From NCBI RefSeq assembly GCF_014851585.1, contig NZ_JACVAB010000007.1:186001-250000 (forward strand): a DNA stretch of 64,000 nucleotides, in the 5' to 3' direction. The position numbers and the translations under genes are program-made. Below the pieces are notes generated by a model. It saw only the letters and a program-made list of their open reading frames with translations. It ran no database searches and was not told the origin of the DNA. Each line of letters begins with the position of its first letter. The stretch's first letter is position 1. The stretch is from Agrobacterium sp. AGB01. GTDB taxonomy: Bacteria; Pseudomonadota; Alphaproteobacteria; Rhizobiales; Rhizobiaceae. Below are positions 44,642-54,362 of this stretch, piece by piece.

Positions 44642-45913
44642 ATGCTCCAGAAAGCAGCGCTGACAGTCCACGCGCCAATCTCTGATCAAGCCACAGGCAG
44701 TGTGCTGTTTGTCACTGCGGTTCGTCTGCGGCGGGGACCTCGTGGTTTGCAGCTTGATGACCAGACCAGTGCCGGTCTGGTTCGCCACGCCGAAAACTTC
44801 CGGCAGGTAAAATTCGCGGGCATCGTTCTGGAAGGCGATCGCGAAGAGAACACGTCGACGACATGGATCGATGTCGTGGACCTACCTTGTTACGACCAGC
44901 TCAAGTTCATCGAACTGCCATTTGCCTACAAGGCAAAGGATTTTGCGCGGACCTATCGCAAGACCAGAGCATCACTGAAAGAAGAAATCCGTAGTGCCGA
45001 TCATCTCTGCTTTACCGTCGGTTACCTCATCGGTGACTGGGGCGCCATTGCTGCACTGGAAGCCAATGCGCAGGGGCGCAAATTCGCCATCTGGTTTGAC
45101 CGCGTCGAGCACGATGTCATTCTGCGCACATTATCAGCACATCGGTTGCGCAGACGCATCAAAGAACGCGCAACCCTGCCATTGATGAAATGGTACCATC
45201 GTTATCTGATCGGGCGCAGCACCCTCGGGCTTTTCCAGGGACGTGATACCTACGACACCTATTCTGGGGCGTCTTCCAATCCCCATTGCATGTACGACGT
45301 TCATACCCAGGAAACGGACCAGATCAACGAGCACACGCTGGACCAAAAAATCGAAAGAATTTTATCTCTTGCACCGATACGTGTTTCCTATGTCGGTCGC
45401 GCAGCTCCGATGAAAGGCCCGGAAGACTGGGTATCGGCACTGGCAATTGCCGCTCAGGGCAACCCGTCGATCGAAGCCTGCTGGACAGGTGACGGACCAT
45501 TGCTCGATGTGATGGAAGAGATGATCCAGAAAAATCATCTGCAGGACAAGGTGAAGCTTGCCGGTTACGTCGGTGATCGGGAGGCTTTGTTGCAGGCTCT
45601 GCGCGACAGCGATATTTTTGTGTTCTGCCACAAGACCGCCGAGTCACCGCGCTGCCTTATCGAAGCACTGGTTTGCGGCAGTGCTCTTGTCGGATATCAC
45701 TCCCCATATGCGGAGGATCTGGTCTCTGAACATGGCGGCGGCGCGCTTGTCCCTCGTGATGACATCGAGGCTCTGGGCCGTCAAATAACCGAGTTGAACA
45801 ATGATCGCGCCAAACTCGCGCAACTCGTGAGCGCGGCTGCCATTTCCGGAAAACGCTTCGATGAAAGGTCAATCTATCAGCGTCGGGCAACCCTGCTGAA
45901 GAGCTACGCATGA
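44642..45913 (+). CDS. Glycosyltransferase, GT4-like
   Basis: A 423-residue GT-B type glycosyltransferase. The C-terminal nucleotide-sugar domain is clear: RVSYVGRAAPMKGPEDW (about residues 246-262), WTGDGPLLDVMEEM, KLAGYVGDREALLQAL, and HKTAESPRCLIEALVCGSALV with the two conserved Glu residues. The N-terminal half is more divergent. It begins 4 bases after the PPTase stop and overlaps the next start in ATGA, so it belongs functionally to the NRPS operon. It probably glycosylates the NRPS-PKS product or a carrier to which it is attached. Confidence 0.85.
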   Translation: MLQKAALTVHAPISDQATGSVLFVTAVRLRRGPRGLQLDDQTSAGLVRHAENFRQVKFAGIVLEGDREENTSTTWIDVVDLPCYDQLKFIELPFAYKAKDFARTYRKTRASLKEEIRSADHLCFTVGYLIGDWGAIAALEANAQGRKFAIWFDRVEHDVILRTLSAHRLRRRIKERATLPLMKWYHRYLIGRSTLGLFQGRDTYDTYSGASSNPHCMYDVHTQETDQINEHTLDQKIERILSLAPIRVSYVGRAAPMKGPEDWVSALAIAAQGNPSIEACWTGDGPLLDVMEEMIQKNHLQDKVKLAGYVGDREALLQALRDSDIFVFCHKTAESPRCLIEALVCGSALVGYHSPYAEDLVSEHGGGALVPRDDIEALGRQITELNNDRAKLAQLVSAAAISGKRFDERSIYQRRATLLKSYA

Positions 45914-47232
45914 GGCGGCTTGCGCTCTTGTCGACTGCCGCCGTTGTGGTGTGCGTCACAGGTCTGATGGTCATGACATCTGCAATTTCGACACCATCCA
46001 GCAGCGAGGAGCCGACGGTGTATCCATTACTGCCAGCGCCCGGCGAAATGGACGCAAAACGCCATATCTTCGTTTCCGGGCATAGTTTGACCCCTCGCCC
46101 GATGCTGGAGTTCATGAGCCAGATCTCTGCGGCAGTGGAAATGCCAGTCGTCTGGAACGGTCAAAATCTCAACGGTTCCTCCATCAAGGACAGGTCTTTC
46201 GGACGTGACGAAAATCATGCCTGGAGTGGATTTGATACAGGGACTGATGCAAATGGCGAAACGATAGACGCCCTTGCAGAGATGCAATCGCCGTCAAAGG
46301 CAGATGCCGGCAAGTACAATATTCTGCTGATCACCGAGCAACATCGGCTGCTGGATTCACTCCTCTGGCAACAGACCGGGACCTATCTGCGCGCCTATCA
46401 GGAACGGTTCATACAATCGAACCCTGAGGGAGAGGTCCTCTTCTTTACGCCCTGGATCAGCCTTTCCGACAAGAACAACGCACGCGATTGGATTGAATAC
46501 GAACGCGCCGCCATGCCGGTGTGGCAGTGTGTAGTTGCTAAGGTCAACGACCAGCCATTAAATCAAGGCCCCGCCCATCCTATTCGCATCGTGCCAGCGT
46601 CGCTAGCTCTGGCAAATCTCGTCGATCATCTCATTGCAAATCCATCGACATCAGGCTTTACAAATCAGAGCCCCCGCAAGATTGTCGACACCTTTTTCGA
46701 AGACGATGTGCACCTCACTGCAGCAGGAAACTATTTCATCGCCGCGCTGACCTTTCAGGCAATCTACGGCGAATTGAAAGTCGACGACATCCCGTCTAGC
46801 CTTGCAGACGACAAGGCACGCACTCTCCGTAAACTTGCAGCAGATTTTCTGGCGCGATACCGCACTGACAACCCGACTTTCGACAGTGAGGCCTGCGGTG
46901 ACGGACCCAGCCTGTCGTTTATCTTCAAATACACAGGTTACATCGAACGGACCTATGTCCGACCCGAAAAGGGATATGTAGCGGCGAACGTGCAGAGATT
47001 TCGCGACATGTTGCGCTTCATACGGCAACTCAAGACCAGATCACACTTGATAACATGTGACCTGCACCCGGCAGGCTCACATCAAAGCTGTTCTAGCGCC
47101 TCTTGGCACCAACCAGCAGAGACTGCTTGCCAAGCAAAGCTGCGAAGGGTGAAAAGACCTTCTTCATCCGCGAACGGTCGGCTCTGTTCAAGACAACGCC
47201 TGCGATCTTCTCATGAACCGTCGGATTCATAA
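45910..47232 (+). CDS. Exported SGNH/GDSL-like hydrolase or acyltransferase
   Basis: A 440-residue protein with an N-terminal hydrophobic export signal or anchor (about residues 4-26). An SGNH-like active site is suggested by FVSGHSL (S59 as nucleophile) and by DDVHLTAAGNYF near residue 265, which matches the distal Asp-x-x-His block. Such enzymes remove or transfer acyl groups on polysaccharides and lipids in the periplasm. It is coupled to the preceding glycosyltransferase by ATGA. The last ~47 residues overlap the convergent ExoP-like gene by 140 bases and look unlike protein, so the natural C terminus may have been altered by a frameshift near 47090. Confidence 0.7.
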   Translation: MRRLALLSTAAVVVCVTGLMVMTSAISTPSSSEEPTVYPLLPAPGEMDAKRHIFVSGHSLTPRPMLEFMSQISAAVEMPVVWNGQNLNGSSIKDRSFGRDENHAWSGFDTGTDANGETIDALAEMQSPSKADAGKYNILLITEQHRLLDSLLWQQTGTYLRAYQERFIQSNPEGEVLFFTPWISLSDKNNARDWIEYERAAMPVWQCVVAKVNDQPLNQGPAHPIRIVPASLALANLVDHLIANPSTSGFTNQSPRKIVDTFFEDDVHLTAAGNYFIAALTFQAIYGELKVDDIPSSLADDKARTLRKLAADFLARYRTDNPTFDSEACGDGPSLSFIFKYTGYIERTYVRPEKGYVAANVQRFRDMLRFIRQLKTRSHLITCDLHPAGSHQSCSSASWHQPAETACQAKLRRVKRPSSSANGRLCSRQRLRSSHEPSDS

Positions 47233-48670
47233 CCATTGCCGTCTGAAGCATCACACCTGTCAGTTTGCCCCAATCGACGATGAGGATAAATTTATCGACG
47301 ACCTGCGCGGCATTTTGAAGATCGCCAAGTGCTACAAGTGGCGGCAGATCGAAGATCACCAGATCGTAGTCTTTGAAAACTGCCGAGAGTTTCGGCATTG
47401 TCTCAGACCAGAAAAGCTGTGTCGTCACATCCATATCACTCTGATCGCCAAGACGCAGAAATGCGAAGCCCGCCGTCTGATCTTTCTCAATGAGAGACGC
47501 AACGTCGGCGTCTGCACCGTTGGCCAGCACCGGTTTTTCCGTATTGTCTACAGAAGAAACGAGAAGATGGGAGAGCGACTTGCGGTAGGGATCAGCATCA
47601 ATGAGAAGAACTTTTTTCCCGGCTCTTGCTTTCATGACAGCGAAATTACCGGCGATGGTCGTCTTGCCCTCTTCGGAAATGGTCGAGGTAAACCCGACAA
47701 TATTCGGGCCTTTTGCTTCCACGCTCGTAACAACGGTGTCGAGGTGGCGTAAAGTGTGCCAAAGCCCACTCGAAGGCTGGTTGGCAACAGAGTACAACAG
47801 ATCAACCTTGTTCTTGCGACGTTTTCTCGGCAGCGTCGGCACGAGACCCATGCAGGGCTTGCCCACGATTTCCATAATCTGTTCAGGGGTACGGATCCGC
47901 TTGTCGAAAAACGCCAGTAGAAGAGAAATAACCGCTCCGAGCGAAACCCCGATAATAGCAGCCAGGACGATGATGAAGATGCCACGAATGTCGCTTTTGT
48001 GGATTGGCGGCAATGCCTCGGAAACGACCTGTGCCTTTGGCCCGACTTCCTGCAAACGCTCACGCAACCAGCTACTTGCCGTTTCTGCCGCCTCAAGCCG
48101 GTCCTGCTCCAGCTTTGCCAGATAGGTTTCCGTGACGGTGTTTGCGACTGTCGCGGCACGCTCTGCTGTTTCGGCCGTATATTTGATGCTGACCAGGTTG
48201 CTCATGCCCAGCCGTTGAACGTCCAAGGCCCTTCTGAAATCGTCGAGTGCCTCCGCCTCGTGGATAAGCTTGGCAGTCCGCTCTGCCGATGGCGGATTTT
48301 CTGCGGCGGCGGGTGAGCTGTCGATGATCTGCAATTTTGAGAGAACGTTCATCAGCACGGAGTCCGACGAGATTATCCGCATCTGCGTTTCGAGGAATGT
48401 CGGATCAAACTGCAGCTCTGCAAAAAACGCGTCATCGCGGCTCATCGTCAATCGCAGATTGGTAATGTTCAGCGTCGATGATGCCGTGTAAGCCGCGGGT
48501 CGATATTGGACGAATGCGACAGCGGCTGCAGACAATAATGCGGCAATCAAGATGATAAAAAAGATACGATTGCGTATCGCTTTCACCATCCAGCGCCAGT
48601 CATATGTATTGTCCGTCGATATCGGAAGTGACGGGATGGAATGGGTCTGCATGTTACGCGATAACATCAT
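47093..48670 (-). CDS. ExoP/Wzc-like polysaccharide co-polymerase with BY-kinase-type domain
   Basis: A 525-residue inner-membrane protein that sets chain length and aids export. Residues about 22-60 begin the Wzz domain with TM1 (about 36-54); TM2 is at about 230-253. The periplasmic loop is only ~175 residues, because the long coiled coil expected between WLRERLQEVG and AQVVSEALPP is missing. The cytoplasmic ATPase domain has Walker A (EEGKTT, 333-338), Walker A' (VLLIDADPYRKSL, 354-366) and Walker B (DLVIFDLPP, 436-444). No tyrosine follows Y435, so the Tyr-rich tail of classical bacterial tyrosine kinases is absent. The ATG follows AGGTG. Confidence 0.88.
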   Translation of the reverse strand: MMLSRNMQTHSIPSLPISTDNTYDWRWMVKAIRNRIFFIILIAALLSAAAVAFVQYRPAAYTASSTLNITNLRLTMSRDDAFFAELQFDPTFLETQMRIISSDSVLMNVLSKLQIIDSSPAAAENPPSAERTAKLIHEAEALDDFRRALDVQRLGMSNLVSIKYTAETAERAATVANTVTETYLAKLEQDRLEAAETASSWLRERLQEVGPKAQVVSEALPPIHKSDIRGIFIIVLAAIIGVSLGAVISLLLAFFDKRIRTPEQIMEIVGKPCMGLVPTLPRKRRKNKVDLLYSVANQPSSGLWHTLRHLDTVVTSVEAKGPNIVGFTSTISEEGKTTIAGNFAVMKARAGKKVLLIDADPYRKSLSHLLVSSVDNTEKPVLANGADADVASLIEKDQTAGFAFLRLGDQSDMDVTTQLFWSETMPKLSAVFKDYDLVIFDLPPLVALGDLQNAAQVVDKFILIVDWGKLTGVMLQTAMVMNPTVHEKIAGVVLNRADRSRMKKVFSPFAALLGKQSLLVGAKRR

Positions 48671-48786
48671 GTTTGCACCTGTCTGAAGACATCAAGACTG
48701 CAGCTGCCATCCCCGCCACATCACCTGAACACGCACGAATTAATCGTATTATATCAGGTCTTGTCGGCGAAACCGGCGCGCTTCCC

Positions 48787-50034
48787 CTACATCGATTTAT
48801 TACCTGAAAGCTCCACCTTGATTATGTCTCCAGGCAGGATTGGAGTAACCTCGGTCGCCGAGATTTGCTGCATCTGCGCATCCCGGCCCCTTATGATTGT
48901 GAATTGCAAGCGTGGCAGCTCTTCTCGCTGTCTTGCTGTCTTGAATTGCTCCGTCTGCAGCGCAGCACCGGTTACCAATTGGCTTAATGATGTAAGCTGT
49001 TCATCAATCTCACGCATCATCGATCTTGCCCGCTGAAGACCTTCCTGAGCCGCCGTTTTACGGGTGCTGCCCAGCGTCTCAATGCGAAGCAATGCTTCCT
49101 GCACAGCGCGCTCGGCTCTGACTTTTTCGAACTCAAGCAGGCGCTGTTCTCGTTGAATATCGAATAGATCCCGCTGCAACGGCAAGCGACGGTTGGTAGC
49201 CAGGCCGGAATTCTCCAGTCTGGTCGCTTTTTCGACTTCGACCTGATACTCGGCAAGCTTGCTCGAGACAGTTTCAAGCTGCATCGCAATCGATGCTATT
49301 TCCGTTTTATGCAACTCGACCATTGCGCCTAGGGTTTTGGCCTGGTTTTCGTAGCTGTTGTTGTTGGCTGTGAATAACTCTCGTTGTTCATCCAAGGCGC
49401 GCGCATAGGATGGCGCAGCATCAGGGGGAGTTGGAGGAAAACCACGTTCGCCGACTTCAGCTTCATATCGCACCTGTTCGGCCAGCAGCGTTGCTTTTCT
49501 CAATTCAGCAACATTCAATTCCCCAACCCCGTTGATTGACGTGCGTGCGAGATCCCACTCTGAATAACCAACGGCGCGATAAGCTCCACCGGCGATGCTC
49601 ATGGCATTCAATACCAGCATTTCGGGCCTGAATGCATATTCACCGGGTGATGTGACCGATCCCAGAATATAAAATGGTCTGTAGCCGACAACATCAATGG
49701 AAACGTCAGGAAGCTGTCGCTGATTTGCTTTCAGCTTCAGTTTTTCCGCAACGGCAGCTGCTAGCTGTGATGGCTCCAACCCACGCGCCTGGACTTCGCC
49801 GATCAGTGGCAGCGCTACACTCCCGTTTGCGCCAACCGACAGTTCAACATTGAGTATAGGCCATTCCGCCACATAAACACGCAACTTGTCCTGAACATCG
49901 AGCCTGTATTCCGCTGCCAGTGACGGTGCTGACGACAGAAAATATACCAACAGCCAAGATAATATAAATTTTAATGTATTCGCGGGTGTTCGAAAAAATA
50001 AGATTGCATGTTCGAATTTTACACAACTACACAT
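48787..50034 (-). CDS. Polysaccharide export protein, ExoF-like (OPX family)
   Basis: A 415-residue exported protein. A signal peptide runs to about residue 40 (SAPSLAAEYR). A polysaccharide-export domain follows (YRLDVQDKLRVYV, then GSVALPLIGEVQARGLEP, about 41-120) and an SLBB-like domain beginning FYILGSVTSPGEYAF. A long central coiled coil (about 190-330) is typical of rhizobial ExoF-type proteins. It forms or contacts the outer-membrane channel with the ExoP-like protein. ATG 50034 is chosen because AGGAG lies 6 bases upstream. It is upstream of and probably co-transcribed with the ExoP-like gene. Confidence 0.9.
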   Translation of the reverse strand: MCSCVKFEHAILFFRTPANTLKFILSWLLVYFLSSAPSLAAEYRLDVQDKLRVYVAEWPILNVELSVGANGSVALPLIGEVQARGLEPSQLAAAVAEKLKLKANQRQLPDVSIDVVGYRPFYILGSVTSPGEYAFRPEMLVLNAMSIAGGAYRAVGYSEWDLARTSINGVGELNVAELRKATLLAEQVRYEAEVGERGFPPTPPDAAPSYARALDEQRELFTANNNSYENQAKTLGAMVELHKTEIASIAMQLETVSSKLAEYQVEVEKATRLENSGLATNRRLPLQRDLFDIQREQRLLEFEKVRAERAVQEALLRIETLGSTRKTAAQEGLQRARSMMREIDEQLTSLSQLVTGAALQTEQFKTARQREELPRLQFTIIRGRDAQMQQISATEVTPILPGDIIKVELSGNKSM

Positions 50035-50164
50035 TCGAACTCCTGTTAGCACATATTTTTATGTAATCTCGTACGCGGAATTTCGGTAGAATTTTCAGAC
50101 CATGAGAATTAATACATGAGGTATTATCTATCTATGTTGAGTAAATAGAAAACGAATCAGAAAA

Positions 50165-51523
50165 TCAACGAAAGTATTGATAATTCGACGTGTCAATATT
50201 GAAATATTCGCTTTGGCGAGCGCGTTGACGTGTTGCCACACCAATCACCAAGCCAAATGTCATTGCCAGCAAATATTGGATTTCCTTTGTGAATATAATC
50301 CATTCGAATCCAGAGTGGACGTAGGCGACGAACATCGCGATCGCGCACCCCAGCAGAATTTGGCCTTCAGTTTTGTCGTGATTTCGAAAGCCGGCTACAA
50401 ATGCAAGCAGCATCGGCGTGAACACCATCAGACAAAAAGCAACCATACCGAGGTAGCCGGTCTCGGCACCGGCCAACATGTAGGCGTTGTGGACGATGGC
50501 GCGCCGGTTTCCTTCAGACGGGTCCACGCCGGCCCGGTCGGAGTAGCCCATGGATTGGGCTGCATAGACATAATGATTTGCGCCAACCCCCATCGGAAAA
50601 TCGTGAAGCATGAAAAGAGCCGCTTGATTAAAGGCCGCACGCTCGTCATAGGCATCTTCATGGAGCGGACTTGCTTCAAAGCGTTTTTCGAATGTCGACA
50701 CAGCGACCGGCAGAAGCATGACTGCCACCAGAACCGCACCACCGACGACGGCGATCTTGCGTCTGGTCAATCCGATAAGCGCCATCAGCGCGAACGTCAG
50801 GGCAATCCCAAAACCGGCCATTCCCAACGAGGCGCGCGACGCGGTGAAGATCAAGATCATCAACATGACGAGCACCGATCCAACCAGATAGAGCAGATTT
50901 TTGCGACCCGACAACAGCATGACAAGGTGCGGGAAAAGCACGAAGTGCACGGACATGCCCAAAGTGTTCTGATGGACAAAAAGCCCGGTATTCTGTGGAA
51001 GGCCCAACCCGAAACGCTGCCAGACAACTGCGATGAACTGGCCGACAATTCCGATCATCATGCCTTTGTAAATCAGGGACGGAACTTCCTCGTAGGCGCA
51101 GGCCCTGGCAACAACAACGACGATCAGGAACATCCTGAGATATTGCCAGACGCCGAAAAATGCAGCCATTGGCTCAGGCGCCTGCGTGACCGAAAGCATC
51201 AGAACAAATATATAGATAAGCATCGGCACATAATAAGCTTTGGGCGAATGCTGCGTTGGCAAGATAAGCAAAGCTATGAGGGCCATGAAATCGAGAATGG
51301 AAACTTCCATTCCCATCACAAAACCGCTCCACTCCTCCCAGGATACTATGCCAATATCCAGAAGAGGTACCGCAGTCAGGTAAAACGGAAAACTTCCGAA
51401 TGATATCCAGAATATCCTTGACACAAAAGCGTATCGTCTCACCAATAAACTTATTGGAAAAATGCTGAGCAACAGAAGAGCGGCAAATGCAAACTTCAAA
51501 ACTGTATCTCTGACGATTAACAA
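50165..51523 (-). CDS. O-antigen ligase/polymerase family protein (Wzy or ExoQ-like)
   Basis: A 452-residue membrane protein with about 10-12 hydrophobic helices. It has a Wzy_C-type periplasmic loop with FPMGVGANHYVY, NRRAIVHNAYMLAGAETGYLG and similar conserved residues (about 305-365). It should polymerise flipped repeat units into exopolysaccharide. The called start is TTG 51523 without a convincing ribosome site; the true start may lie a few codons downstream. It is divergent from the GH9 gene, with 59 bases between them. Confidence 0.88.
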   Translation of the reverse strand: MLIVRDTVLKFAFAALLLLSIFPISLLVRRYAFVSRIFWISFGSFPFYLTAVPLLDIGIVSWEEWSGFVMGMEVSILDFMALIALLILPTQHSPKAYYVPMLIYIFVLMLSVTQAPEPMAAFFGVWQYLRMFLIVVVVARACAYEEVPSLIYKGMMIGIVGQFIAVVWQRFGLGLPQNTGLFVHQNTLGMSVHFVLFPHLVMLLSGRKNLLYLVGSVLVMLMILIFTASRASLGMAGFGIALTFALMALIGLTRRKIAVVGGAVLVAVMLLPVAVSTFEKRFEASPLHEDAYDERAAFNQAALFMLHDFPMGVGANHYVYAAQSMGYSDRAGVDPSEGNRRAIVHNAYMLAGAETGYLGMVAFCLMVFTPMLLAFVAGFRNHDKTEGQILLGCAIAMFVAYVHSGFEWIIFTKEIQYLLAMTFGLVIGVATRQRARQSEYFNIDTSNYQYFR

Positions 51524-51582
51524 TGTTGCTACTGGTCAATACAATTAACACATAGCTTGCGACATGAAAGGTCTTTGGTGCC

Positions 51583-54312
51583 GTGAGATTATTTTATTTG
51601 ATAATTTTCTTAACGTTCATTTTAACAGCACCTTTTTCTGCTTCATCTAAAGCATTGGCGAGCGCTGGAATTCGTATTCACGAAATTACCATGGCTGCCC
51701 CGGATATCATCGCAGTCGAAATTCGCGACATGGATTTTCGTGTTGGACGTATCGTCGAGCTTGACGCGCCTGCATCTGCATCTGTCGGCTCCTGGATTTC
51801 TCACAAAGACGAATGGGGCATGGTTATCGGGTCAGATCGTCGACATCTGCGCATCTCCGATATCCCGCCAGATCAGTTTCTTGTTCGGGCAAAGTTTCTG
51901 AAGCAAAACAATTATCAGCTGGACGGCGCAGCACGCGTTGTGGCCGTCTACCGAAAATCCGTGCCGTACAGCTCTGGTTTTTATCGCGGCGACAGCGGCG
52001 CAACCGAAACAGGCGCCTCGTTCAAACACACATTTTATCTCAAACTGAATCAGCCGCTTAGCGAAGGAAAACATAAAATAACATGGCCTGAGGGTGTATT
52101 TCCACCAACGGATTTTGTCTTCGACACGCACCAGACACGTGCAATAGCTTTGCGTTCCACCTTTGTGGGACACAGGCCGGAAGACCCTTCCAAAATTGCC
52201 TATCTGGCATTGTGGCTGCCGGGAGGACCAGAGCGCGGCGCGGTCGACTTCCGCAAATACGGCATCGATACTTTCTCGCTCATTGACGAGACCGGCCTAG
52301 AGGTTTTCACAGCCCCGGTGCGTCTTCGCAGCCAGCCCGACGATCCCGAGCCGTCAAGCGGCCTTCCTCAGCCACTCGTCGATTACGCAGAAGGAACACC
52401 CTTTCCGGTTACAGCCATTCGTCCGGGAGCTGAACCCTACATCATGGCAACGGGCCACAAGCTGCTGGCCGGGCAACGTGTCGCGCTTCAGCGACTTCGT
52501 GGTGAACAGGATGCGAAAGCCGTGTTTGCAACAATTACAAGCACTGACGCCGACGGCTTCACTTTAAGGGATGTCAGCGAACCGCTGCCTGATGAACTCG
52601 AACCCGGAGCAAATGTCTCACTGACATATAAATCGAACCGCGCCGGAACGTTCGTGTTTGAGCTGGATTATTCCGCATGGAAAAATCCGGGCAAATACCG
52701 CCTGCGCCTGCCTGGCATTGGTGTGAGTGACACATTCGAGATTGCTGACGATCGCTGGTTGGCCTTGGCCCGCAATGGCATCGGCGGGCTTTACAATCAT
52801 CGCAGCGGCATCCCGCTCGATAACCGTTTTGGGTTTGAACGTCCGGAGGCTTTCCGCCCCGGCCCAAACCTGCAGATACTCGAAAGTAACCTGCCACTTG
52901 TCTGGACGCCAAACTGGTACAACGGTTTTGTGCCGTTTGAGGAAGGTTCAAATGCCTCCTGGGTTACAACCAATGTTGCGCCCGATGACTATTGGGGCGG
53001 TTACATGGATGCAGGAGACTGGGACAGGCGTATTCAGCATCTGTCGGTTTCAGATGCATTCCTTGAACTTGACGAGTTTCTTCCCGCTAACAAACGCGCA
53101 AAACCGCTCGGGATTCCAAAATCAAGTGAACTTTTGCCGGGTTATGAGAGCCTCGACGGCGCACCAGACCTTATACACGAAGCGGTTTGGAACATTGATT
53201 TTTACCGACGCCTTCAACTGCCGGACGGAAGTGTGCGCGGCGGCATTGAAAGTACCGGGCATCCATTACCCGGTTCGACGAGCTTTCTGGAGCACCTGAA
53301 GATATTCACCTATGCGCCGGACCATGTCTCCACTTACAGATATGCGGCATCTGCTGCGCGACTTGCCCGCTTGCTGCGAGAAGCCGGTCAGCAAGACCTG
53401 TCGGAAACCTATCGCCAGAGCGCGCTGAAAGCCTGGGATGCGGCAGAACGAGGCTTCGAGAACCCGGACGAATTTTACGCAAAATCGATCGAGGCAGGAA
53501 CCAAGGCCGGCGCGTTTTCTGCCGTATCATGGGAAGAACGCAAGGCCGCGTTGCAGAAAGATGCAGAAGGACCGCGCATTGCGGCAGCGGCTTCGCTGTT
53601 CAGGCTCGACAACAATCCATCCTTCGCCACCTTGGTCGAAACCGCGTGGAAAAAAGAGGGAGACGTTTATTTTCAGAAAGGCGATGGCGCCTGGGACTAT
53701 CACCAAAGCGGTCATGCCGACCCAATATTGCGTGACCAGATTGAAAAAGCCTTTGTCCGCGAGGCCGGCACGCTTCTTTCTGTGCAATCGTCACTGGCCT
53801 ATCCAAGCATGAAACATCCTTATGCGCCAGCAGGCTGGGGACAAGGCGGCCCGCCCGATTTCGGTCAAACCCTGCTCCTGTTCCGCGCCTATCAGATCAG
53901 CGGTGATGTCCAGATCATCCGCCTGTTGCAGCAAACCATGCATGGCCTGCACGGCGCAAACCAGCTTGGGATCAGCTTTACGACCGGGATCGGCCCCAGA
54001 CAGATCGAGCATCCTTTGCACGAAGATCATCGCGCCATGGGCGTAGCGCCGCCACCTGGGATAACCATCTATGGCTGGGCGCCACAAAACGCCTCTGCAT
54101 ATGGCTGGGTTTTCGGGCCCTCATGGTCACCTCTGGCAGAAGTGGGACGCCCCGACGTGGTCGCGCAGCGCAAGGTGGAGCCAGATCGCTTTGCCCTGCC
54201 CTTCTTCGAATACCTGATCGAACATCCGGCAATCGTTATTCAGCAGGAATACACTGTCGATCAGACCATCGGTCCGGTGACGTTCATAGCGCTGTTTCTG
54301 GATGCAATTTAG
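51583..54312 (+). CDS. Secreted glycoside hydrolase family 9 (endoglucanase-like)
   Basis: A 909-residue protein. A signal peptide covers about residues 1-26. An N-terminal beta-rich region extends to about 390 and includes an Ig-like cellulase N-terminal domain (FELDYSAWKNPGKYRLRLPG near 348-367). The GH9 catalytic domain occupies about 395-905. The catalytic Asp pair is in GGYMDAGDWDRR (about 470-481), and the C-terminal half has HGANQLGISFTTGIG and a PLHEDH segment. GH9 enzymes cut beta-1,4-glucans. In this locus it probably trims or releases the exopolysaccharide. The start is GTG 51583, directly before the signal peptide. Confidence 0.9.
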   Translation: MRLFYLIIFLTFILTAPFSASSKALASAGIRIHEITMAAPDIIAVEIRDMDFRVGRIVELDAPASASVGSWISHKDEWGMVIGSDRRHLRISDIPPDQFLVRAKFLKQNNYQLDGAARVVAVYRKSVPYSSGFYRGDSGATETGASFKHTFYLKLNQPLSEGKHKITWPEGVFPPTDFVFDTHQTRAIALRSTFVGHRPEDPSKIAYLALWLPGGPERGAVDFRKYGIDTFSLIDETGLEVFTAPVRLRSQPDDPEPSSGLPQPLVDYAEGTPFPVTAIRPGAEPYIMATGHKLLAGQRVALQRLRGEQDAKAVFATITSTDADGFTLRDVSEPLPDELEPGANVSLTYKSNRAGTFVFELDYSAWKNPGKYRLRLPGIGVSDTFEIADDRWLALARNGIGGLYNHRSGIPLDNRFGFERPEAFRPGPNLQILESNLPLVWTPNWYNGFVPFEEGSNASWVTTNVAPDDYWGGYMDAGDWDRRIQHLSVSDAFLELDEFLPANKRAKPLGIPKSSELLPGYESLDGAPDLIHEAVWNIDFYRRLQLPDGSVRGGIESTGHPLPGSTSFLEHLKIFTYAPDHVSTYRYAASAARLARLLREAGQQDLSETYRQSALKAWDAAERGFENPDEFYAKSIEAGTKAGAFSAVSWEERKAALQKDAEGPRIAAAASLFRLDNNPSFATLVETAWKKEGDVYFQKGDGAWDYHQSGHADPILRDQIEKAFVREAGTLLSVQSSLAYPSMKHPYAPAGWGQGGPPDFGQTLLLFRAYQISGDVQIIRLLQQTMHGLHGANQLGISFTTGIGPRQIEHPLHEDHRAMGVAPPPGITIYGWAPQNASAYGWVFGPSWSPLAEVGRPDVVAQRKVEPDRFALPFFEYLIEHPAIVIQQEYTVDQTIGPVTFIALFLDAI

Positions 54313-54362
54313 TTCGGTCACCCACTGGAACTCAACAGAGCTTGGGATTGTAGAATAAACGG

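Noticed and set aside
50177..51403. A 408-codon + strand frame
   Set aside because: It is antisense to the polymerase-like membrane protein. It reads as a His/Gln/Arg-rich sequence typical of the complement of membrane-protein codons.
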